In this document: in pieces, positions 57,029-64,000 of the stretch
Numbering within the stretch: the stretch's first letter is position 1
How the letters are laid out: every line of letters begins with the position of its first letter
DNA from: an uncultured Alcaligenaceae bacterium
GTDB lineage: Bacteria > Pseudomonadota > Gammaproteobacteria > Burkholderiales > Burkholderiaceae_B
Assembly (NCBI GenBank): GCA_937908115.1
Contig: CALEQZ010000041.1
Location: 1-64,000, forward strand
DNA: 64,000 nucleotides
Reading direction: 5' to 3'
Notes under the pieces: generated by a model
The model's input: only the letters and a program-made list of their open reading frames with translations
What the model was told of the DNA's origin: nothing
Database searches by the model: none
Program-made: the position numbers and the translations under genes

Positions 57029-57811
57029 ATGCTCAAAGGAAAAGTCGCAGTCGTCACCGGGTCCACCAGCGGCATCGGCCTGGCCATCGCCAAGGCGTTC
57101 GCCGAGCAGGGTTGCGACATCGTCCTCAACGGCCTGGGCGATGCCGGCGAGATCGAGCGGCTGCGCGCGGGCATGGAGCGCGACCATGGGGTCAAGGTGC
57201 ACTATGACGGCGCCGACCTGACCCGCGGCGAGGCGGTGCGGCAAATGGTCAAGGACGCCGCCGAGCGGTTCGGGCGGATCGACATCCTGGTCAACAACGC
57301 AGGCATCCAGCACACCGCGCTGATCGAGGACTTCCCGACCGAGCGCTGGGACGCCATCATTGCGCTGAACCTGTCGGCGGTGTTCCACGGCACGGCCGCG
57401 GCGCTGCCCTACATGAAAAAGCAGGGCTGGGGCCGCATCGTCAACATTGCCTCGGCCCATGGCCTGGTGGCGTCGGTGCAAAAGTCCGCGTATGTGGCGG
57501 CCAAGCACGGGGTGGTGGGGCTGACCAAAGTGACGGCGCTGGAGACGGCCGGCACGGGCGTCACCGCCAATGCGATCTGCCCGGGCTGGGTGCGCACGGC
57601 GCTGGTGGAAAAGCAGATCACCGCGATCGCGCGCGAAAAGGGCCTGGACCAGGAAGCGGCCGCGCGCGAGCTGCTGGCCGAGAAGCAGCCTTCGCTGCAG
57701 TTCGTCACGCCCGAGCAGCTGGCGGCGATGGCCGTGTTCCTGGCATCGGATGCCGCCGCGCAGATCACTGGCGCCAGCCTGTCGGTCGACGGCGGCTGGA
57801 CGGCGCGCTGA
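57029..57811 (+). CDS. bdhA: 3-hydroxybutyrate dehydrogenase
   Basis: BdhA interconverts (R)-3-hydroxybutyrate and acetoacetate with NAD in polyhydroxybutyrate and ketone-body metabolism. 260 residues: TGSTSGIGLAIAKAF, NNAGIQHTALIEDFP, NIASAHGLVAS, YVAAKHGVVGLTK, CPGWVRTALVEKQI and SLQFVTPEQLA match bacterial BdhA better than generic FabG. AAGGAG site ahead of ATG. Confidence 0.9.
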   Translation: MLKGKVAVVTGSTSGIGLAIAKAFAEQGCDIVLNGLGDAGEIERLRAGMERDHGVKVHYDGADLTRGEAVRQMVKDAAERFGRIDILVNNAGIQHTALIEDFPTERWDAIIALNLSAVFHGTAAALPYMKKQGWGRIVNIASAHGLVASVQKSAYVAAKHGVVGLTKVTALETAGTGVTANAICPGWVRTALVEKQITAIAREKGLDQEAAARELLAEKQPSLQFVTPEQLAAMAVFLASDAAAQITGASLSVDGGWTAR

Positions 57812-57940
57812 CCGCACGCAAGGCGCGCCCGCCTACGTAGCCCAAGACGGACAACCCAGGACCGCGCCGCAGCGGCCCGTGCGCGATATCCGCGGCGCCG
57901 GGCCGGCGGTGACGGTCCCATTCTGGACTGGAGTGTTTTG

Positions 57941-58714
57941 ATGCTTTACCTGCTTTCCCCCGCCAAGAAGCTGGATTACGACAGCCCGGTGCATGTCGAC
58001 CGGCATACCCAGCCGCTGTTCGTCGAGCAGGCGGCCGAATTGATCGGGCTGCTCAAGCGCAAGTCGGCCGGCGAGATCGCCGGGCTGATGAGCCTGAGCC
58101 CGGCGCTGGCCAAGCTCAACGCCGAGCGCTACGCAGCATGGACAAAGACGTTCGACCTGTCGAACTCGCGCCAGGCGGTGCTGGCCTTCAATGGCGATGT
58201 GTACGAGGGGCTGGAGGCTTCGACGCTTAGCCCCGCCCAGCTCGACTGGGCCCAGGAGCACGTCGCGATCCTGAGCGGCCTGTACGGCGTGCTGCGCCCG
58301 CTGGACCTGATGCAGCCCTACCGGTTGGAAATGGGCACGCGCCTGGAAACGCCGCGCGGCAAGAACCTGTACGAATTTTGGGGTAGCCGCATCGCCGACT
58401 ACCTGAACGAGCGGCTGGCCGGCGAGCGCAACCCGGTGGTGGTCAACCTGGCTTCCGAGGAGTACTTCAAGTCGGTCGACCGCAAGGTTCTGAAGGCCCG
58501 CGTGGTGCAGTGCGTCTTCCAGGAATGGAAAGGCGGCGCCTGGAAGGTGATCAGCTTTTCGGCCAAGCGGGCGCGCGGATTGATGGCGCGCTACGCGATC
58601 CAGCACAAGGTCAAGACGCCCAAGGGCCTGCTGGGCTTCGACAGCGAAGGCTACGCGTACGACGAAAGCGCCTCGTCGGAAGACCAACTGGTGTTCCGGC
58701 GCAAGCAGGCGTAG
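57941..58714 (+). CDS. yaaA: Peroxide-stress protein YaaA
   Basis: 257 residues: MLYLLSPAKKLDYDSPV and the family signature QGLYGVLRPLDLMQPYRLEMGT-like YGVLRPLDLMQPYRLEMG (about residues 118-140), plus NLASEEYFKSVD. YaaA lowers damage from H2O2 by limiting free iron. ATG at 57941 with GGAG; an upstream TTG is less likely. Confidence 0.95.
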   Translation: MLYLLSPAKKLDYDSPVHVDRHTQPLFVEQAAELIGLLKRKSAGEIAGLMSLSPALAKLNAERYAAWTKTFDLSNSRQAVLAFNGDVYEGLEASTLSPAQLDWAQEHVAILSGLYGVLRPLDLMQPYRLEMGTRLETPRGKNLYEFWGSRIADYLNERLAGERNPVVVNLASEEYFKSVDRKVLKARVVQCVFQEWKGGAWKVISFSAKRARGLMARYAIQHKVKTPKGLLGFDSEGYAYDESASSEDQLVFRRKQA

Positions 58715-58736
58715 GCGCTTGGGGTTGACCGCATCG

Positions 58737-59969
58737 ATGTCTGCTGCCGCACGGGTCTTTCTTTTCTTTTCCCTAGGGTACTTCGTCTCGTACGTCTATC
58801 GCGGGTTGAACATCGGCTTTGCGCCGTACTTGACGGCCGAGATCGGCCTGACCGCCGCGGACCTGGGAACCTTGACCAGCCTTTATTTCCTGGGATTTTC
58901 CATCGCCCAGATTCCAGCCGGCATGATGCTGGACACCTGGGGGCCGCGCCGGGTCAATGCCGTGCTGTTGCTACTGGCCGCGGCCGGGTCGGTGGCGTTC
59001 GGGCTGTCCGATACGCTTGCCGGGCTGATGGCCGGGCGCCTGCTGATCGGCATCGGTGTGGCCGTGTGCCTGGGCGCGACCTTCCAGGCGCTGGCGCGTA
59101 CCTTTCCGCTGGCGCGGTTGCCGCTGATCAACGGGCTGGTCATGGCCATCGGCGGCATGGGCGGGGTGGTCGTCGGCTCGCCGCTGGCGGCGTTGCTGGA
59201 CGTGGCGACGTGGCGCGAAGTCAGCGTGGGCATGGCGCTGCCGACGGTGATGGTGGCCGCGCTCGTCTGGTGGGGCACGCGCGACGCGGTGCGGACGCCG
59301 CAGGGCAGCCGCGTGCGCCAGGGCCCGGCGCGGCAATGGCAAGGCACGCTGGAGCTGTTGCGCGACCGCGGGTTTTGGCAGCTGCTGTCTTTGCCTGTGA
59401 TGACGGCCGGCGTGTTCTTCGCGGTGCAGTCACTGTGGGTGCGACCTTTCCTGGTCGACGCCAAGGGGCTGGCGCCCGACCATGCCGCGGCATTGGTGTC
59501 GGTGCTGGGCTTCGCGATGGTGGGTGGCAATGTGCTGTTGGGGGCGCTTGCCCGCAGCATAGAAGGCCTGGGAATCGGCCTGCATGCGTTTGCGGGGCTC
59601 GGCATGGTGGCGTTCATCGCCGTGCAGCTGGCGATCATGATGGGGCTGCCCCTGCCGGGGGCGCTTGCCTGGGCGCTTTACGGCATTTTCGGGTCGGCGC
59701 CGATCCTGCTGTATGCCTTGCTGCCGGGGCGGTTCGCGCCCGAACTGCTCGGCCGGGTGAACACCACCGCCAACCTGGTGATGTTCATGATGATCTTTGC
59801 TTGCCAGGTCGGCATCGGCGCCATCCTGGACCTGTGGCCCAACCAAGGCGGCCATTATCCCCCGCAGGCCCACCAGGCCGCCTGGGGCGTGCTCTTGGCG
59901 TTGCAGGCTGCGGCGGCGGTTTGGTACTTCTGGCCGCCGCGCAAGGCGCGGACCGGTCAGGCAGGCTGA
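58737..59969 (+). CDS. MFS transporter
   Basis: About 410 residues, 12 membrane helices. MFS motif A-like segment FAPYLTAEIGLTAADLGTLTS with GMMLDTWGPRRV, and LMAGRLLIGIGVAVCLG. Substrate unknown. ATG 58737 is chosen; a TTG 18 bases upstream would add six residues. It ends overlapping the convergent FUSC gene by 13 bases. Confidence 0.85.
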   Translation: MSAAARVFLFFSLGYFVSYVYRGLNIGFAPYLTAEIGLTAADLGTLTSLYFLGFSIAQIPAGMMLDTWGPRRVNAVLLLLAAAGSVAFGLSDTLAGLMAGRLLIGIGVAVCLGATFQALARTFPLARLPLINGLVMAIGGMGGVVVGSPLAALLDVATWREVSVGMALPTVMVAALVWWGTRDAVRTPQGSRVRQGPARQWQGTLELLRDRGFWQLLSLPVMTAGVFFAVQSLWVRPFLVDAKGLAPDHAAALVSVLGFAMVGGNVLLGALARSIEGLGIGLHAFAGLGMVAFIAVQLAIMMGLPLPGALAWALYGIFGSAPILLYALLPGRFAPELLGRVNTTANLVMFMMIFACQVGIGAILDLWPNQGGHYPPQAHQAAWGVLLALQAAAAVWYFWPPRKARTGQAG

Positions 59970-62173
59970 CTATCGCCCAGCAGTGGCTGCGGCGCGCGCA
60001 AGGCGCGCGCTTCGTTGCGGATCATGTGCGCGGCCTGCAGCATTTGCTTCATCGGGTGGGCGAAGGCGGCTTCCTCGCCGTGCGGCTCGAACTGGAATGC
60101 CGCGGCCGTATCGTCCGCATCGCTGGCGAGCAGCGCCGCCACTGCCTTCAAGGCCTGCTCCACGCGCGGCGGCGTTTCCGGCATGGCAGCCAGCAAAGGA
60201 ATGGTCGCGGCGATCTGCGAAGCCAGGATGTGGTTCTGGATCAGCAGGTGGTTGATCTCGGGCACGTTGCGCTGGCGCGAGCGCGGCTCACGCATCATGC
60301 GGTAGAAGCCCTCGGCCAGGTTGCTGAAGGCGACATGCACGTTCTTGCGCGCCAGCCTCCAGTGCAGGTCGGCGTCTTGCACGGCGGGGTCGGACGGGCT
60401 GTCCGGGCCGCGTGGCTGCCCGGTGGCGCGCGCCTGCGCCTGGCAGGCGGCCACGTAGCGCAGGCCGCTGGCCAGGTATTCGCGGTTGGCGGCGATGGCC
60501 GCGCGCGCAAGCGGCCCCATGCGGCGCGCTTCCCACCAGGGCAGCACGTAGCTGCAGGCCAGCGCGATGGCGCAGCCCAGCGCGGTATCGAGGGCCCGCT
60601 CGCCGATGACGGACAGCGTCGACGGTGAGATGAAGTGAAAGGCCAGCAGCACGAAGACGGTGTTGAAGGTGGCGCTGGCCATATAATTGACCTGGACCAG
60701 GCTGTTGCCCAGGATGCAGGCGAAGACCAGCGCCGCGAACAGGACGGCAGGCTCGCGCGTGAGCTGGAACACCCCCAGCGCCAGGGCGCAGCCGGCCAGC
60801 GTCCCGGCCAGGCGCAGGACGTTGCGCTGGCGGGTCATCGCAAAGCCCGGCTTCATGATGACGATGATTGTCAGCAGCACCCAATAGTTGTGGGGCGCCA
60901 GTGCCGGGGCCGCGTGGCTGATGGCCAGGGCCAGCGCCGCAGCCAGCGTCACGCGCAGGGCGTAGCGGCAGTGCGGCGAATCGATGCGCAGGTTGCTGGT
61001 CAGCATGCCCAGGCGGAATTCCTGCCGCGACAGGAAGCGCGTCAGCGATTTGTCCAGCCGCAGTTCGCCGGCGGGGCGGGCGTCCGGGCGGCACTGGACA
61101 TGCTCGTACAGGCGCTCGACGATGCGCGCGGTGTTGCGCAGCCTGCGCAGGATCTGGATCAATAGGGTATAGACCTCCGGTTCCCGGCTGGCGTAGTCCT
61201 GCTGGCGCAGCTGTTCGATCTCGTACTCGATCGCCCGCAGCTCGGCCTTGACGCTGGTGCGGTGCCGGGCGGGCTTGCCGCGCGCCACCGCCAGCGCCAC
61301 GCGGTCGATTTCCAGCGCCATCTTGGTCAGCGCATCGCGCGCGAACATCAGCAGGTCTGAATCAGGCAAGGCGCGGCGCAGGACGGCGTAGTCAGTGTGC
61401 GTGGCCACCAGCGCGTCCAGGATGCCGATCATGTCCACGAAGATGTTCCAGAGCATGGTGCGCCGCGGGTCGCGCCGGCCGTCTCGCGGCAGCACGCGCA
61501 GCACCATGTCACGGGCGGCCTGGTGCTTGTCGGTCATGTTCGACTGTGCCGCGATCAGCCGCGTGTAGCATTCGTCCAGATCGTTGGTCATGTCGTAGAA
61601 GGCCGCCCGCGCGCTCACGTACTGCGCGGTGGCGTACAGCGCCATCGACAGCGCCTGCTGCTCTTCGCGCAAGCCAGACAGGCGGCTGGCGCACAGGCTG
61701 AACGCCAGGTAGAACAGGCCGCCGCCCAGGGTGGCGGCCGCGTGCACCAGGGACTCGACCGGCGTCAGCGGCTCGTGCATGGTCAAGGTCATCAGCAGCA
61801 GGCAGGCCGTGCCGATCTGTATGCCCGTGCGCCCGAACACCGAGAACATCGAAAAGCCGAAGCAAAGCGCGATCACCGTCAGCCAGGCCAGGGCAGGGTG
61901 AGAAGAGGCCAGTCCGGTGACGAGCACCGTGAACGTGCCCAGCACGCTGCCCCCGAGCATTTGGTTGACGCGATGCCAGTGCGGGCCCGGCTGGTCGATG
62001 ATGGCCACGCAGAATGCGCCGAAGGTGGCCGCCAAGCCCAGCACGTATTGGTCCAGCAGGCCGGCGACCAGCAGCACCGGCAGCAGCATGCCGACGGCCT
62101 GACGCACGCCGGTGAAGAAATAGTGGCTGTATAGAAAGCGGCGCAGGCTGGCGACGCGCAGATCCATGGGCAT
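59957..62173 (-). CDS. FUSC-family (YccS/YhfK-like) inner-membrane protein
   Basis: 738 residues: an N-terminal block of about six membrane helices (GMLLPVLLVAGLLDQYVLGLAATFGAFCVAII onward), a large cytoplasmic helical part (about 190-420), a second membrane block (YWVLLTIIVIMKPGFAMTRQRNVLRLAGTLAG) and a soluble tail. The duplicated layout and FGAFCVAIIDQPGP motif mark the FUSC family, related to aromatic-acid efflux pumps such as AaeB. Convergent with the MFS gene and divergent from eda. Substrate unknown. Confidence 0.87.
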   Translation of the reverse strand: MPMDLRVASLRRFLYSHYFFTGVRQAVGMLLPVLLVAGLLDQYVLGLAATFGAFCVAIIDQPGPHWHRVNQMLGGSVLGTFTVLVTGLASSHPALAWLTVIALCFGFSMFSVFGRTGIQIGTACLLLMTLTMHEPLTPVESLVHAAATLGGGLFYLAFSLCASRLSGLREEQQALSMALYATAQYVSARAAFYDMTNDLDECYTRLIAAQSNMTDKHQAARDMVLRVLPRDGRRDPRRTMLWNIFVDMIGILDALVATHTDYAVLRRALPDSDLLMFARDALTKMALEIDRVALAVARGKPARHRTSVKAELRAIEYEIEQLRQQDYASREPEVYTLLIQILRRLRNTARIVERLYEHVQCRPDARPAGELRLDKSLTRFLSRQEFRLGMLTSNLRIDSPHCRYALRVTLAAALALAISHAAPALAPHNYWVLLTIIVIMKPGFAMTRQRNVLRLAGTLAGCALALGVFQLTREPAVLFAALVFACILGNSLVQVNYMASATFNTVFVLLAFHFISPSTLSVIGERALDTALGCAIALACSYVLPWWEARRMGPLARAAIAANREYLASGLRYVAACQAQARATGQPRGPDSPSDPAVQDADLHWRLARKNVHVAFSNLAEGFYRMMREPRSRQRNVPEINHLLIQNHILASQIAATIPLLAAMPETPPRVEQALKAVAALLASDADDTAAAFQFEPHGEEAAFAHPMKQMLQAAHMIRNEARALRAPQPLLGDSQPA

Positions 62174-62403
62174 CGAGGACCCGGCGCTTATGGCGCTGGG
62201 CCGTACAGTGTGTCGACTTGCGCACTATATCCCGACTGGGTGCCGGACGATGCATGCCGCCGCGGGAACGACGCACGGCCCACGGCGCGGTGCCGTGGTA
62301 CGCTTTTTTGCGGGCCGCGCTGCCGCGATTGTGCGGATGGCTTCGTGCGGCGGTGTTGCCGTTTGTTCACGTTGATTTGAGCAGAGTCCTTGGGAGATTC
62401 CCC

Positions 62404-63039
62404 GTGCTGGCCGAAATCGAAAGCATCGGCGTGCTGCCGGTCGTGACCCTGAACGACGCATCCTCCGCAGGGTTGCTGGGCCAGGCGCTCGCCGCAGGCG
62501 GCGTGCGCGTGGCCGAAATTACTTTGCGCACGCCTGCTGCGCTGGCGGCCATCGCCGCCATGGCCGAGGCCTGCCCGGACGTGCTGGTCGGAGCCGGCAC
62601 CGTGGTCCATGCCGGGCAGGTGCGCCAGGCGGTCGCGGCTGGCGCACGCTTCGTGGTCTCGCCGGGGTTTTCGGCCGACGTGGTCGACGCTTCTCAGGAT
62701 GCTGGCGTGCCAGTGTTTCCCGGCATCTGCACGCCGACGGAGCTCATGGCGGCGATGTCGCGGGGCTTGCCAGCCGTCAAGTTCTTTCCGGCCGAAAACT
62801 ACGGCGGCGTGGCGACGCTGCGGGCGCTGGCTGCGCCGTTTCCCGACATGCGCTTCATTCCCACGGGCGGCATCGACGCGGCGCGATTGCCGCAATACCT
62901 GGCCCTGCCCAACGTCGCGGCGGTGGGGGGCAGTTGGATGGTTGCCCCGCAACTGGTCGCCGCCGGCCAGTACGAGCGCATTGCCGCCTTGGCGCGTGAA
63001 GCCGTGCAGGCGGTTGCGGCGGCCCGGGCACAGTCCTGA
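62404..63039 (+). CDS. eda: KDPG/KHG aldolase
   Basis: Eda cleaves 2-keto-3-deoxy-6-phosphogluconate to pyruvate and glyceraldehyde-3-P. 211 residues from GTG 62404 with GGGAG (62392-62396). The motifs are GVLPVVTLNDA, the Schiff-base Lys in AVKFFPAENYGG, GAGTVV and FIPTGGID. Start chosen because no ATG lies near and the family starts MxxEIESIGVLPV. No edd gene is in the window. Divergent from the FUSC gene across 230 bases. Confidence 0.92.
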   Translation: MLAEIESIGVLPVVTLNDASSAGLLGQALAAGGVRVAEITLRTPAALAAIAAMAEACPDVLVGAGTVVHAGQVRQAVAAGARFVVSPGFSADVVDASQDAGVPVFPGICTPTELMAAMSRGLPAVKFFPAENYGGVATLRALAAPFPDMRFIPTGGIDAARLPQYLALPNVAAVGGSWMVAPQLVAAGQYERIAALAREAVQAVAAARAQS

Positions 63040-63097
63040 TTGGCCGCCCGGTGCCGCGTCTTGGTGGCGGCGTGTGCCGGCGGCAGGGACGGGCGAT

Positions 63098-63126
63098 TTG
63101 CGCCCGCCGCCGCAAATCGGTAAATT
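63098..63126 (+). promoter_or_regulatory. Candidate promoter of the ilv leader transcript
   Basis: TTGCGC (63098-63103), 17-base spacer, TAAATT (63121-63126). Transcription would begin near 63133, 30 bases before the leader ORF start. Moderate consensus match, good spacing. Confidence 0.45.
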
Positions 63127-63162
63127 CCCAAAACTTGTGCCTGCCTTGTATCCGGGGCTGGC

Positions 63163-63225
63163 ATGGTGGCAGTCAGTGGTCCGGGCCACAGCCCGGGCGT
63201 TGTAGCGCCAGTTTTTTGCGCCTAG
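63163..63225 (+). CDS. Candidate Val-rich attenuator leader peptide before ilvI
   Basis: A 20-codon ORF, ATG 63163 to TAG 63223, peptide MVAVSGPGHSPGVVAPVFCA with five Val. A GGGG ribosome site (63153-63156) is six bases upstream. Acetolactate synthase operons in enterics are controlled by Val/Leu/Ile-rich leader peptides, so this is a plausible attenuator, read before ilvI at 63475. The end of the ORF overlaps a GGCG/CGCC stem followed by TTTTTT (63211-63217). Not proven. Confidence 0.45.
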   Translation: MVAVSGPGHSPGVVAPVFCA

Positions 63226-63474
63226 GGCCGCGCCATAAGCGTGTGTAGCCAAGGCATCCATTTCGATCCAGTTGCGCCTGCCTTCACGGGCAGTCGCTTG
63301 CACCGTGCTTCCGATGGGCGCGTGCCGGGTCGGCAGGGTGGCCGGGTGGAGCGGTTCCGTGAGCCGCGAAGCGCCGGTGCATGCTGCCGGACGCCGATAC
63401 GGGTCCGTGCTGCCGCCGCAATCCGGGCAGGCCGCGATCGGGAGTTTCCGGGGCCGGTAAAGAAAGGAACACGT
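63226..63474 (+). other. Leader region between the candidate leader ORF and ilvI
   Basis: 249 bases before ilvI. It has a CTGCC/GGCAG stem near 63286-63301 and several GC-rich inverted segments, but no single clear terminator/antiterminator pair. No gene is supported. Confidence 0.4.
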
Positions 63475-64000
63475 ATGGAACTCAATGGCGCCGATATCGT
63501 CGTGCGCTGCCTGGCCGAGGAGGGCGTCGAGCACGTCTTCGGCTATCCCGGCGGCGCGGTGCTCTACATCTACGACGCAATCTTCAAGCAGGACAAGTTC
63601 AAGCACGTGCTGGTGCGCCACGAGCAGGCGGCCGTGCACGCAGCCGACGCGTATTCGCGCTCGTCCAACAAGGTCGGCGTGGCCCTGGTCACCAGCGGCC
63701 CGGGCGTGACCAACGCGGTGACTGGCATCGCCACTGCGTACATGGATTCCGTCCCGCTGGTCATCATCAGCGGCCAGGTGCCCACGCATGCCATCGGCGA
63801 GGACGCCTTCCAGGAATGCGACACCGTCGGCATCACGCGCCCCTGCGTCAAGCACAACTTCCTGGTGCGCGACGTCAAGGAGCTGGCTGACACGATGCGC
63901 AAAGCCTTCTACATCGCGCGCTCGGGCCGGCCCGGTCCCGTGCTGGTGGACATCCCCAAGGACGTGACCGTCGCGACTTGCAAGTTCACGCCCAAGCGCG
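63475..64000 (+). CDS. ilvI: Acetolactate synthase large subunit, cut by the window edge
   Basis: IlvI/IlvB condenses pyruvate (or pyruvate and 2-oxobutyrate) using TPP, the first shared step of branched-chain amino acid synthesis. The 175 residues present are the N-terminal TPP-binding domain: VVRCLAEEGVEHVFGYPGGAVLYIYD, the catalytic Glu in VRHEQAAVHAADAYSR, and VALVTSGPGVTNAVTGIATA. AGGA site before ATG 63475. The stop is beyond 64000. Whether the gene is ilvI or ilvB cannot be told from this fragment. Confidence 0.93.
   Translation, partial: MELNGADIVVRCLAEEGVEHVFGYPGGAVLYIYDAIFKQDKFKHVLVRHEQAAVHAADAYSRSSNKVGVALVTSGPGVTNAVTGIATAYMDSVPLVIISGQVPTHAIGEDAFQECDTVGITRPCVKHNFLVRDVKELADTMRKAFYIARSGRPGPVLVDIPKDVTVATCKFTPKR

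Noticed and set aside
59066..60628. 520-residue frame across the MFS and FUSC genes
   Set aside because: No motif; both genes in this span are well supported in other frames.
62188..63855. 555-residue minus-strand frame over eda and ilvI
   Set aside because: Low-complexity shadow of two conserved genes on the plus strand.

Overview
The window reads as a chromosomal segment of a high-GC betaproteobacterium of the Alcaligenaceae, most like Bordetella or Achromobacter. I infer this from gene order and content (murB, dapB, bamE/fur, nadK-recN, hrcA-hemH-grpE-dnaK-dnaJ), three orphan Bug/TctC-type periplasmic receptors, five LysR regulators and near-continuous dense coding. The species cannot be fixed from the sequence alone. 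I see no phage, transposase, integrase or CRISPR array.

Region 1 (1-14 kb) is housekeeping. It holds a tRNA-Gly cut by the left edge, murB, an SDR, bamE-dapB, fur, nadK-recN, and the heat-shock block hrcA, hemH, small repeat protein, grpE, thioredoxin-like, dnaK, dnaJ. Sigma-32-type promoters precede grpE and, inside the 3' end of the thioredoxin gene, dnaK. Region 2 (14-36.5 kb) holds an M16 protease, an alanine/Na+ symporter, a MoxR-VWA pair, two small cytochromes c and icd. It continues with a DUF4212/SSS symporter pair behind a long structured leader, an SMR pump, a Smr-domain protein, trxB, ftsK-lolA-rarA-serS, and dmlR/dmlA.

Region 3 (36.5-56.3 kb) is accessory. It contains a His-rich exported protein, a hybrid sensor kinase, and a Gdx/SugE guanidinium exporter behind a clear guanidine-II (mini-ykkC) riboswitch. 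A LysR-controlled acyl-CoA-type catabolic cluster follows, with a decayed BKACE gene in it. Then come three Bug receptors each next to a LysR, a Xre-RES toxin-antitoxin pair with a visible promoter/operator, an orphan galB-like gene, and a periplasmic beta-propeller protein. Region 4 (56.3-64 kb) returns to core functions: tRNA-Ser(CGA), bdhA, yaaA, an MFS transporter, a FUSC-family membrane protein, eda, and ilvI cut by the right edge and preceded by a Val-rich leader ORF.

The most interesting items are the guanidine-II riboswitch, the unassigned structured leader at 23.92-24.10 kb with mutually exclusive helices, the decayed BKACE gene in an otherwise intact cluster, the GalB-like protein beside a Bug receptor, and the candidate ilvI attenuator peptide.
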